Below, one piece after another: positions 1 through 5,012 of a DNA stretch of 5,012 nt. A program made the translations under genes and the position numbers. Under the pieces are notes generated by a model, which had not been told where the DNA came from, searched no databases, and saw nothing but the letters and a program-made list of their open reading frames with translations. Position 1 is the stretch's first letter. Every line of letters starts with the position of its first letter. The DNA lies in contig DQHP01000081.1 in the NCBI GenBank assembly GCA_003524435.1, positions 1 to 5,012 on the forward strand. The letters are read 5' to 3'. The stretch is from Microbacterium sp. (GTDB taxonomy: Bacteria; Actinomycetota; Actinomycetes; Actinomycetales; Microbacteriaceae).

Positions 1-150
1 CCGGTAGTCCGGACACGCCGCGCGCCGCCGGGCGCCGGGTGGACCGCTTCGCGCTGCTGTTCCTGGCAGACGCTGCACAAGTTTCTGTAGCGTCTGCCGA
101 TTCGGACAGCGTGAACCGCGCGGCTACCGAGCGCGCGGGTCGGATGCTTC
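1..150. other. Left-edge region without a supported gene
   Basis: This stretch precedes the stop codon of the acetyltransferase gene. The plus-strand frame beginning at base 3 stays open to a stop at 207-209, but it runs antisense through the end of a convincing gene and through a palindromic repeat. Its translation is a low-complexity Ala/Arg/Ser string, so I read it as open by high GC alone. Bases 1-46 could be the tail of a gene lying to the left, but nothing in them identifies one. The only clear structure is the palindromic repeat copy at 47-117. Confidence 0.5.
47..117 (+). repeat. Palindromic intergenic repeat, copy 1 (diverged)
   Basis: This 71-bp stretch aligns without gaps to the copy at 2453-2523 with 48 of 71 identities, best at the left end (shared TTCGCGCTGCTGTT) and the right end. 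It folds into a long hairpin. The outer stem pairs 48-56 with 107-115 (9 bp, one G-T). An 8x8 internal loop follows. The inner stem pairs 65-77 with 86-98 (13 bp, one G-T) around the 8-base loop 78-85. It begins about 35 bases beyond the stop codon of the acetyltransferase gene. It has no T-run, so it is not a textbook rho-independent terminator, although GC-rich actinobacterial terminators often lack one. It may be a terminator, an mRNA 3'-end stabiliser or a REP-like element. Confidence 0.7.
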
Positions 151-687
151 CTAAAGCTCGATCCAGTAGCGGCGCAGCAACGGGTGACCATGCTCTGAGC
201 GGTCAGTGACATCTTCGAGCACGCCACCGGCACCCTCGATTGTGCGGAACGAACCCGGGTTGTCGTCATCGCAGGTGAGCATCACGCGTTCAAGTCCTAG
301 CTCGCGAGAGCGATCGAGCGCGAGTGCAAGCCCCGCCGTGGCATACCCCTGGCGGCGACGCGAAGGCCGCACCGAGTATCCGATGTGTCCGCCGACCTTG
401 CGGAGGAAGTCGTTCAGCTCGTGCCGCAGCGACACAAATCCCACGATCTCGCCGTCGTCTGCCAGCCAGTACAGGTCATTGTGCACGAACCCGGTTGGCG
501 GAGTTTGCGTAGTGTCGGCCTGAGCCTCGGCCTTCGCAATCAGCGCTACGCACGTCTCGCGATCAGCGGATGCTCCGAGCGCGAGCCCTGCGCCATCAAC
601 ATGCACTCCGCCGAACTCGGTGACGGCCGCAGCCCAAGAATCAAAGAGGTCGAGCGTCGGGCGAGTGAGTGCGATCGTCATCGCCAT
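151..687 (-). CDS. GNAT-family N-acetyltransferase
   Basis: This 178-residue protein is predicted to transfer an acetyl group from acetyl-CoA to an amine; the substrate is unknown and it should act in the cytosol. The C-terminal half is a clear GNAT fold. Strand and motif A cover about residues 100-125, with the acetyl-CoA pyrophosphate loop R-R-Q-G-Y-A at 111-116 after IGYSVRP. Motif B has N143 and S146 (NPGSFRTIEGAGG, 143-155). The preceding VGFVSLRHELNDFLR (82-96) and the TCDDDN segment (138-143) resemble the uncharacterised acetyltransferases grouped as COG3981. Length is normal for a single-domain member. Two in-frame ATGs compete. The second (base 681, M3) has GGG about 8 bases upstream and is better spaced than the first (687), so the true protein may be 176 residues. 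It lies 198 bp downstream of the efflux gene, same strand, with a repeat between them, so co-transcription is uncertain. Confidence 0.93.
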   Translation of the reverse strand: MAMTIALTRPTLDLFDSWAAAVTEFGGVHVDGAGLALGASADRETCVALIAKAEAQADTTQTPPTGFVHNDLYWLADDGEIVGFVSLRHELNDFLRKVGGHIGYSVRPSRRRQGYATAGLALALDRSRELGLERVMLTCDDDNPGSFRTIEGAGGVLEDVTDRSEHGHPLLRRYWIEL

Positions 688-756
688 AGCCCATCACGGC
701 GGCTTCGGTGCGCGCAAACTGTCACGTCTCAGCGGCCGCGCACAAGCACCCGCGGG

Positions 757-827
757 GTTCGCGCTGCCGCTATTTGCTCGCGCGGCTGATACTTCGACAG
801 CGTGGGCGAGATTCAGCAGCGCGAAGC
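757..827 (+). repeat. Palindromic intergenic repeat, copy 2
   Basis: This 71-bp stretch aligns without gaps to the copy at 2453-2523 with 58 of 71 identities, about 82%. The left arm 758-767 pairs with 816-825 (10 bp). After a C-A mismatch, 769 pairs with 814. An inner stem can form as CTCGC at 777-781 with GCGAG at 806-810, and GCTG at 785-788 pairs with CAGC at 798-801. It sits between the efflux gene (stop at 886-888) and the acetyltransferase gene, in the same orientation as the other copies. Its right arm continues into a tandem array. There is no start codon with a ribosome site or codon pattern suggesting that it is coding. Confidence 0.78.
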
Positions 828-870
828 GGCATTCAGCAGCGCGAAGCAGCCTCCAGCAGCGCGAAGCAGC
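811..870 (+). repeat. Three 20-bp tandem units (amplified right arm of repeat copy 2)
   Basis: Three consecutive units of exactly 20 bp occupy 811-830, 831-850 and 851-870. Each contains the invariant core CAGCAGCGCGAAGC. Unit 2 differs from unit 1 at one base, and unit 3 differs from unit 2 at its first and third bases. The core is the right arm of the palindromic element. The left arm at 758-769 could therefore pair with any of three arms, at 814-825, 834-845 or 854-865. The array ends 15 bases short of the efflux-gene stop codon. The units are contiguous with no spacers, which rules out a CRISPR. Slippage or unequal recombination is the simplest origin. Confidence 0.9.
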
Positions 871-885
871 CTGGCTGATCGTCCG

Positions 886-2388
886 CTACTTCCCCCGCGC
901 GCCCAGGTGCTTCGGCCGCCGCAGGAACAGCACCGCGGCCACGCCCAGCAGGATGAACGCCGCGGGCAGCATCATCGTCTGAGCCATGGCATCCGCGAAA
1001 GGTGCGGCGACAGCATCCGGCATCTGGCCTTCGCCAAAGCCGCCCGCAGCATCTTCCATACCCGGAAGGTTGGCCACCAGCCTGCTCTGCATGAACGCGG
1101 CAATCGCCGCAGAGCCGAGCACGGAACCTATCGTGCGCATCGTGTTATAGATTCCTGCACCGGCCCCCGCCTGATTCATCGGCAGATCGCGCGTAGCCGT
1201 CGTCGCCAACGGCCCCCACATCCCCGCGTTACCGAGGCCCAAGATCGCCGACGGAATCAACAGCCACCCGACCGGGGTGGAAGTGTTCATCATGGCGGCA
1301 AACAAGAACAGCGAAAGCGACACCAACAGCAGCCCCGGCACGAGCATGAGCCGCGGATCAATCCGATCAAGCAACTGCCCGGCGAACGGCGAGACGATCC
1401 CCGCGGCGAGCGCCATCGGAATCAGAATCAGCGCGGATTCAGTCGGGCTAAGCCCCCGCGCCAGCTGCAGGAAGAACATCAGCGGCAGTCCCTGTGCCGT
1501 CACAGTGAATCCCACTGTGAGGATCGTGATGTTCGACCAGGCGAAGTTGCGATTGCGGAAGAGTTCCATCGGCACGAGTGGCTCATTTTTCGTGCGCGAC
1601 TGATACCAGAGGAACAGCCCCAACACGATGACGCCAGCAATGATCAGACTCCAGACCGAGATCGGCCCCCAGATCACACCCCAGTCATGGGCTTCTGCCT
1701 CTTGCAGACCGAAGACGATGAGGAACAGTGCGATCGCACTGAGAAAAACACCGGGAACGTCGAAGCGGTGCGTGTGCGTCTCAAGTTTCGGCACCAGCAT
1801 CCACGCCAGCACGAATCCGACGATGCCGACGGGTAGGTTGATGAAGAAGATCCACTCCCAGCCGAGTCCGTCAACGAGGAATCCGCCAGCGAGCGGGCCG
1901 ACCAGCATGGCGACGCCGGATGCTCCGCCCCACAGCCCCATCGCCGCCCCTCTGCGCTCGGGGGGAAAGGTGCGAGTGATCACCGCCATTGTCTGCGGCG
2001 TCAGCAGTGCCGCGCCGATTCCCTGCGCCGCGCGGGCCCAGATGAGGCCGTCCAGCGTCGTAGACAGACCACACCAGAGAGAGGAGAGGGTGAAGATCGT
2101 GAGGCCGATGAGGTAGATGTTCTTCGGGCCGAAGCGGTCACCGAGCCGGCCCGTGACCAGCAGCGGCACGGCATAAGCCAACAGATAGGCACTGGTGACC
2201 CAGACGACGCGGTCGAGGTTGTTCGAATCAGGATCGAGCGCCTCTTTGATCGCCGGGTTCGCGACACCGACGATCGTCGTGTCGACCAGGATCATAAAGA
2301 ACCCGATCACCAGCGCCCAGAGTGCCGGCCACGGGCTGCGCTCGGGAGTCTGAGCGGATGCTGCGCGAGAAGTGGAGGCGTCGATCAC
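886..2388 (-). CDS. DHA2-family (EmrB/QacA-type) MFS drug efflux transporter
   Basis: This 500-residue inner-membrane protein is predicted to be a proton-coupled exporter of drugs or other toxic compounds, with 14 transmembrane helices as usual for DHA2. Helix 1 (about 21-47) carries the motif LVDTTIVGVANPAI (34-47), with the conserved membrane-embedded acid D36. Motif A, GRLGDRFGPKN, lies at 80-90 in the loop after helix 2. The antiporter motif C region (about 158-188) includes GPLAGGFLVDGLGW and FFINLPVG. The tail RRPKHLGARGK is cytosolic. Length is normal and nothing is broken. The start is GTG (2386-2388) with no good ribosome site, but a candidate -10 box lies 6 bases upstream, which suggests a leaderless message. 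No TetR- or MarR-type regulator is adjacent. The next gene upstream is a PAS-HTH regulator more likely tied to the divergent transporter. The exported substrate cannot be read from the sequence. Confidence 0.95.
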   Translation of the reverse strand: MIDASTSRAASAQTPERSPWPALWALVIGFFMILVDTTIVGVANPAIKEALDPDSNNLDRVVWVTSAYLLAYAVPLLVTGRLGDRFGPKNIYLIGLTIFTLSSLWCGLSTTLDGLIWARAAQGIGAALLTPQTMAVITRTFPPERRGAAMGLWGGASGVAMLVGPLAGGFLVDGLGWEWIFFINLPVGIVGFVLAWMLVPKLETHTHRFDVPGVFLSAIALFLIVFGLQEAEAHDWGVIWGPISVWSLIIAGVIVLGLFLWYQSRTKNEPLVPMELFRNRNFAWSNITILTVGFTVTAQGLPLMFFLQLARGLSPTESALILIPMALAAGIVSPFAGQLLDRIDPRLMLVPGLLLVSLSLFLFAAMMNTSTPVGWLLIPSAILGLGNAGMWGPLATTATRDLPMNQAGAGAGIYNTMRTIGSVLGSAAIAAFMQSRLVANLPGMEDAAGGFGEGQMPDAVAAPFADAMAQTMMLPAAFILLGVAAVLFLRRPKHLGARGK

Positions 2389-2394
2389 GCGGTA

Positions 2395-2424
2395 ACGCTA
2401 TACCCGGACGCCGACATTCGTCGA
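2395..2424 (-). promoter_or_regulatory. Candidate leaderless promoter for the DHA2 efflux gene
   Basis: On the minus strand a TAGCGT box (2395-2400, inside TATAGCGT) fits the actinobacterial TANNNT -10 pattern. It leaves 6 bases before the GTG start, so transcription starting about 7 bases after the box would begin at or next to the start codon. A TCGACG hexamer (2419-2424, 4 of 6 matches to TTGACA) lies 18 bases further upstream. The absence of a purine-rich ribosome site before GTG supports the leaderless reading. Matches are weak and were judged by eye. Confidence 0.4.
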
Positions 2425-2452
2425 CGGCGCGATGACCTGAGCTCCTAAACAC

Positions 2453-2523
2453 GTTCGCGCTGCTGTTGTTCGCTGACGCGGCTGATATTTCAGCAGCGCG
2501 TGCGAACTTCAGCAGCGCGAAGC
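2453..2523 (+). repeat. Palindromic intergenic repeat, copy 3 (most symmetric)
   Basis: This 71-bp element gives the cleanest fold of the three copies. A 12-bp outer stem pairs 2454-2465 with 2510-2521. A 3x3 internal loop follows, then a 5-bp stem of TTCGC at 2469-2473 with GCGAA at 2502-2506. A 4-bp CGCG stem pairs 2477-2480 with 2497-2500, and an apical stem pairs GCTGA at 2481-2485 with TCAGC at 2490-2494 around a 4-base loop. All counted pairs are Watson-Crick, so both strands can fold equally. It begins 25 bases past the regulator stop codon and ends well short of the efflux-gene promoter, which fits a terminator or transcript-insulating role between two same-strand genes. No T-run follows on either side. 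Confidence 0.8.
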
Positions 2524-2548
2524 CAGAGCTGCCGAGGCGAGTGCGAGC

Positions 2549-3301
2549 TCACTGCGCGGCGCGGCGCGCTTCGTCCAGATACGAGTACGCGGTCACACGA
2601 GAAATGCCCAGGCGTACGGCAATCGTCTCCACTGATTTGCGCATCTGCGTGGCACCGCGCTCATCGAGCCGCTCCAACACAGCGATCTTCTCGTCGCGCG
2701 TCATCTGCGAGGCGGGCCGCCCCACCTCGCGAATCGCTTCGCTGATCATGCTGTCCATCACCGCGACAAGATCACGGCCGAAGTACTCGTCCGGGGATTC
2801 TTTCGCGGCGGGCTTCTGCGTTGGCAACAGCGCTTCGAGCAGGGTTCGTGCCTGTTGGACGGCGCTGAGGTCGACGTTGATGCAGAGCGCGGCGATGATG
2901 TCACCCGCAGGATTGCGGAAGTAGACGCTTGCGCAGCGCAGCTCACGCCCGTCATCAGTGAATCCGCGGTAGCCGAACGCGTCGTGATCCTCTTGCCGGT
3001 TCTGCAACACGCTCAGTCCGAGGCTCGTCGAGGGGCCACCGACTTCGCGTCCCGTGACGTGACCGTTCTCGATCGCGGCAATCGTGTGGCGGAGATCGAC
3101 GTCAGCACCATCAAGGTTATGCAACACGACTTCGCACGACGGACCGCCGGCTGCAGCAATGGCGTGCATCACTGGCCGGAACGTCTTGAGCACCTCAGCG
3201 GCGTTCTCAAATGTGTCGTGCGTCTGAATTCCCACAGCTCCCACTCTGCACCCCCGATCCCGTTCTGAACTAAATGTATCTGACGTAGACATTCTGTTCA
3301 A
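2549..3301 (-). CDS. YheO/DauR-like PAS-HTH transcriptional regulator
   Basis: This is a predicted cytosolic DNA-binding regulator of up to 250 residues. The N-terminal half (about 36-150) matches the YheO-like PAS_6 domain: EVVLHNL (57-63), a stretch with NGHVTGREVGGPST (79-92), then RCASVYFRNPAG (122-133) and ALCINVD (138-144). A linker follows. The C-terminal HTH_22-type domain (about 190-247) contains a helix-turn-helix ending in LGISRVTAYSYLDEARR (231-247). Family members include E. coli YheO and Pseudomonas DauR, a D-arginine-responsive repressor; that ligand need not apply here. The longest frame begins with TTG (3299-3301). ATG at 3290-3292 is the better start because AGG lies 9 bases upstream of it but directly abuts the TTG, giving a 247-residue protein. 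It is divergent from the MHS transporter across a gap of about 110-120 bp with paired palindromes, so it most likely controls that transporter, the kinase and itself. Confidence 0.92.
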   Translation of the reverse strand: MNRMSTSDTFSSERDRGCRVGAVGIQTHDTFENAAEVLKTFRPVMHAIAAAGGPSCEVVLHNLDGADVDLRHTIAAIENGHVTGREVGGPSTSLGLSVLQNRQEDHDAFGYRGFTDDGRELRCASVYFRNPAGDIIAALCINVDLSAVQQARTLLEALLPTQKPAAKESPDEYFGRDLVAVMDSMISEAIREVGRPASQMTRDEKIAVLERLDERGATQMRKSVETIAVRLGISRVTAYSYLDEARRAAQ

Positions 3302-3310
3302 CCTGCGCTA

Positions 3311-3316
3311 ACTTTA
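3311..3316 (-). promoter_or_regulatory. Candidate -10 box of the regulator gene
   Basis: TAAAGT on the minus strand fits TANNNT. It lies 18 bases upstream of the ATG at 3292, predicting a leader of roughly 10-12 bases. No convincing -35 hexamer exists at 17-18 bases (ACGGGT or GACGGG). The region that would contain it is covered by the left palindromic site, compatible with autoregulation. Confidence 0.35.
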
Positions 3317-3325
3317 CTCACGCCG

Positions 3326-3345
3326 CTCTCGACACCCGTCCGAGC
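3326..3345. promoter_or_regulatory. Operator-like site 1 (imperfect)
   Basis: This site shares its first eight bases (CTCTCGAC) and last five (CGAGC) with the site at 3366-3385, at exactly the same overall length. It contains CTCGAC, ACCC and GTCCGAG, an imperfect inverted repeat whose outer CTCG/CGAG pairs are intact. It lies just upstream of the candidate -10 box of the regulator gene, where a bound protein could block that promoter. The protein that binds is not shown by sequence; the adjacent PAS-HTH regulator is the obvious candidate. Confidence 0.55.
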
Positions 3346-3365
3346 GCACACAAATCCACGTCCCC

Positions 3366-3385
3366 CTCTCGACGACCCGTCGAGC
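3366..3385. promoter_or_regulatory. Operator-like site 2 (perfect palindrome)
   Basis: The core 3368-3384 is a perfect inverted repeat, CTCGAC-N5-GTCGAG. It sits 30-46 bases before the transporter ATG and ends directly against the candidate -10 CATGAT (3385-3390), so it would fill the 17-bp promoter spacer. Site 1 begins exactly 40 bp to the left, close to four helical turns. Both placement and symmetry suggest binding of a dimeric regulator that controls the divergent genes. Confidence 0.6.
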
Positions 3386-3390
3386 ATGAT
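3385..3390 (+). promoter_or_regulatory. Candidate -10 box of the transporter-kinase operon
   Basis: CATGAT matches 4 of 6 bases of the TATAAT consensus, including A2 and T6, and predicts a start near 3397 with a leader of about 17 bases that still contains the ribosome site. No recognisable -35 lies upstream (the bases are C-rich). An alternative -10, ACAAAT at 3350-3355, would place the palindrome 3368-3384 downstream of the start as a roadblock. Confidence 0.3.
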
Positions 3391-3401
3391 CCAAGAAGAG
3401 T

Positions 3402-3408
3402 AAGGAAG
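3402..3408 (+). promoter_or_regulatory. Ribosome binding site of the MHS transporter
   Basis: AAGGAAG lies with its GGA ending 7 bases before ATG 3414-3416. This is a strong Shine-Dalgarno match and fixes the start of the transporter. Confidence 0.8.
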
Positions 3409-3413
3409 CTCTC

Positions 3414-4787
3414 ATGACCGGAGCGAGCACCCCCACCGGACTCACTTCCAAACAAAAACGCACCGTTGCCGGTGGCTCCATCGGCACGCTGATGGAGTAC
3501 TACGACTACTACCTCTACGGTCTCGCGTCTGCCGCGGTTTTCCCCGCCGTCTTCTTCTCGACGAACGACCCGATCATGGCGCAGTTGTCTTCGTTCGCCA
3601 CGTTCGCAGTCGGATTCCTGCTGCGCCCTGTCGGCGGCATCGTCTGGGGCATCGTCGGCGACCGCGTCGGACGAAAAGCCGTGCTCATGATCACCGTTGT
3701 GGGCATGGGCATCGCCACAACGGGTATCGGACTGATCCCGCCGGACTACATGATCGGCGCGACAGCGCCCATACTCCTCATCGTGTTCCGCATGTTCCAG
3801 GGCTTCTTCGTCGGCGGTGAGATGGGCGGCGCGGCGACCATGGTCGTCGAGAACGCCCCTGTCGGCAAGAAGGGCTTCTATGGGGCATTCCTGATCAGCG
3901 GTGCAGGTATCGCGAATGTCGTCTCCGGCGGCTTCATGGCTGCGCTTGGTCTCGGCGAAGGCTCATGGTTCCTCGAGTGGGGCTGGCGCATCCCATTCGT
4001 GTTCTCCGCGGTGCTGGCAATCATCGCCATCGTCCTGCGGCACAAACTCGAAGAGTCCGACGAGTTCATCGAGACCCAGAACCTGCAGATTGCCTCTGCG
4101 GGCAAGAAAGCCAACCCGCTGATCGAGGTTTTCCGGCACCCGAAGAACGCGATCATGGGAATCCTCATCGGGCTTCCCCAGTCGATCGCCGGGTACGTCG
4201 TGCTCACCTACGGCCTCAGCTTCATGGTCTCCGGCCAGGGCCTGCCCGCGTGGATGGGCTTCGCTGGCACCATGATCGTCGGAATCCTGCAGATCTTCGT
4301 CGCGCCGCTGTGGGGTGCGATCTCGGATCGCATCGGCAGACGCACCGTCTACATCATCGGATGCCTCGGGTTCGCCGCCATGGTTTATCCGACGTTCATG
4401 CTCTTCACTACGGGGAACATGTGGCTGATCTGGCTCGGCCAGATCCTCGGATTCGTCGTATTCGGCGTCGCGATGCAGGCGACACTCTCCACGATGCTCG
4501 TCGAGATGTTCGACGCCGAAGCACGCACCACCGGTGTGAACATCGGGTACCAGTTCTCCAACACCCTCGGTGGCGGATTCGCACCGCTGATCTGCACGGC
4601 ACTGGTCGCTGCCGCAGGCGGAGCGTTCTGGCCCGTCGTGATCTACTCTGCGGTGATCGCCGTGGTCGGCGTGATTGCTACGCTACTCGCATCCGTTCGA
4701 CCCGACACGGAGGATGCTGGTCGCCTGCACGTGCTGGCGGCCACGCAGAACATCCCCACCGTCAAGAAAAAGGTGACGTCGCGATGA
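3414..4787 (+). CDS. MHS-family MFS metabolite:H+ symporter
   Basis: This 457-residue, 12-helix inner-membrane protein belongs to the metabolite:H+ symporter (MHS) group of the major facilitator superfamily, the group containing KgtP, ProP, ShiA and CitA. Diagnostic segments appear in order. The helix 1 signature GTLMEYYDYYLYG is at 24-36. Motif A, GDRVGRK, is at 82-88. The helix 4-5 signature RMFQGFFVGGEMGGA is at 126-140. WGWRIPF is at 189-195, followed by the charged central loop (about 209-245). The second motif A copy, GAISDRIGRR, is at 301-310. The protein should import a small organic acid, amino-acid or zwitterionic compound with protons; the exact substrate is not decidable from sequence. 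Length is normal and the gene is intact. A strong ribosome site precedes the ATG. Its TGA overlaps the ATG of the following kinase (ATGA), implying one operon with translational coupling. The divergent PAS-HTH regulator and twin palindromes point to substrate-induced expression. Confidence 0.95.
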   Translation: MTGASTPTGLTSKQKRTVAGGSIGTLMEYYDYYLYGLASAAVFPAVFFSTNDPIMAQLSSFATFAVGFLLRPVGGIVWGIVGDRVGRKAVLMITVVGMGIATTGIGLIPPDYMIGATAPILLIVFRMFQGFFVGGEMGGAATMVVENAPVGKKGFYGAFLISGAGIANVVSGGFMAALGLGEGSWFLEWGWRIPFVFSAVLAIIAIVLRHKLEESDEFIETQNLQIASAGKKANPLIEVFRHPKNAIMGILIGLPQSIAGYVVLTYGLSFMVSGQGLPAWMGFAGTMIVGILQIFVAPLWGAISDRIGRRTVYIIGCLGFAAMVYPTFMLFTTGNMWLIWLGQILGFVVFGVAMQATLSTMLVEMFDAEARTTGVNIGYQFSNTLGGGFAPLICTALVAAAGGAFWPVVIYSAVIAVVGVIATLLASVRPDTEDAGRLHVLAATQNIPTVKKKVTSR

Positions 4788-5012
4788 CACCTGCTCTGCC
4801 GCACTCGAATGCACCGCACTTGCTCACCCCTTGTCTGATCACGTTGGGCGAGACGATGGTGATGCTCACGCCTGGTCGTGCGCAGTCACTCGCCGAGGCG
4901 GCAGAGCTGCAGGTTCACATCGGCGGCGCCGAATCGAACGTCGCCACCCATGCCGCTGCCCTCGGCATCGACGCCGCATGGGTGAGCGCCGTCGGCGCTG
5001 ACGTTCTCGGCA
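4784..5012 (+). CDS. PfkB-family sugar/sugar-acid kinase, N-terminal part
   Basis: Only the first 76 codons are present; the frame is open to the right edge. The start ATG (4784-4786) overlaps the transporter stop as ATGA. A purine-rich stretch ending in AAGGTG (4770-4775) lies 8 bases upstream and can act as ribosome site. After about 16 variable residues the PfkB core begins with ITLGETMVMLTPGR (19-32), then the substrate-binding glycine motif GGAESNVATHAAALG (47-61) and VGADVLG (70-76). This pattern is closest in style to 2-keto-3-deoxygluconate kinases and related sugar-acid kinases of the ribokinase superfamily, but the catalytic GAGD region lies outside the window, so substrate and activity are not proven. 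It would phosphorylate the imported compound or a product of it in the cytosol using ATP. Confidence 0.9.
   Translation, partial: MTPALPHSNAPHLLTPCLITLGETMVMLTPGRAQSLAEAAELQVHIGGAESNVATHAAALGIDAAWVSAVGADVLG

Noticed and set aside
688..756. Own promoter for the acetyltransferase gene
   Set aside because: No -10 candidate with the TANNNT pattern and reasonable spacing could be found on the minus strand. Whether the gene has its own promoter or depends on read-through is left open.
385..789. Plus-strand open frame across the acetyltransferase gene and into the repeat
   Set aside because: Its translation is low-complexity and runs antisense through GNAT motifs and into non-coding repeat DNA, as expected of a chance frame in GC-rich DNA.
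811..870. CRISPR array
   Set aside because: The 20-bp units are contiguous, with no unique spacers, no array beyond three units and no cas genes nearby.
802..1836. Long plus-strand open frame of 344 codons antisense to the efflux gene
   Set aside because: It mirrors the GC-rich third-position pattern of the minus-strand gene. Its product is an Arg/His/Gln/Glu-rich string without any domain, while the minus-strand frame gives a complete DHA2 transporter with all motifs.
2411..2428. Operator-like inverted repeat upstream of the efflux gene
   Set aside because: The symmetry is only 4-5 bp per arm and partly due to the short self-complementary CGTCGACG. It is not distinct from chance and there is no matching second site.
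2855..3268. Plus-strand open frame antisense to the regulator
   Set aside because: It lies wholly inside the PAS-HTH regulator, has no ribosome site or recognisable domain, and the sense frame is clearly coding.

Overview
The window is GC-rich DNA (by eye a little over 60% GC) with strong G/C preference at third codon positions, a GTG start and candidate TANNNT-type -10 boxes. Together with protein families typical of soil and host-associated high-GC Gram-positives, this suggests an actinobacterium, plausibly of the Microbacteriaceae (Microbacterium-like). The lineage is an inference from style; there is no rRNA or other marker gene here.

Layout. Positions 1-150 hold no gene I can support, only one diverged copy of a palindromic repeat. 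Three genes follow on the minus strand: a GNAT acetyltransferase (151-687), a 14-helix DHA2/EmrB-type drug efflux transporter (886-2388) and a YheO/DauR-type PAS-HTH regulator (2549-3301, real start probably 3292). The regulator is divergent from an MHS-family metabolite:H+ symporter on the plus strand (3414-4787). The symporter's stop overlaps the start of a PfkB-family sugar or sugar-acid kinase (4784 onward), which runs off the right edge.

How the genes work together. The right half looks like a compact catabolic locus: a ligand-sensing regulator, a shared divergent promoter region carrying two related palindromic sites exactly 40 bp apart, and an importer translationally coupled to a kinase that would trap or activate the imported compound. 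The substrate is not readable from the window. The left half looks like an export/modification neighbourhood (efflux pump, then acetyltransferase) with no visible dedicated regulator.

The most unusual signal is non-coding. A ~71-bp imperfect palindrome occurs three times (47-117, 757-827, 2453-2523), each time just past the stop codon of one of the three minus-strand genes and always in the same orientation. Two copies align without gaps at 58/71 identities. The third is more diverged in sequence but keeps a long stem. One copy has its 20-bp right arm amplified to three exact-length tandem units. I do not recognise this as a named repeat family.
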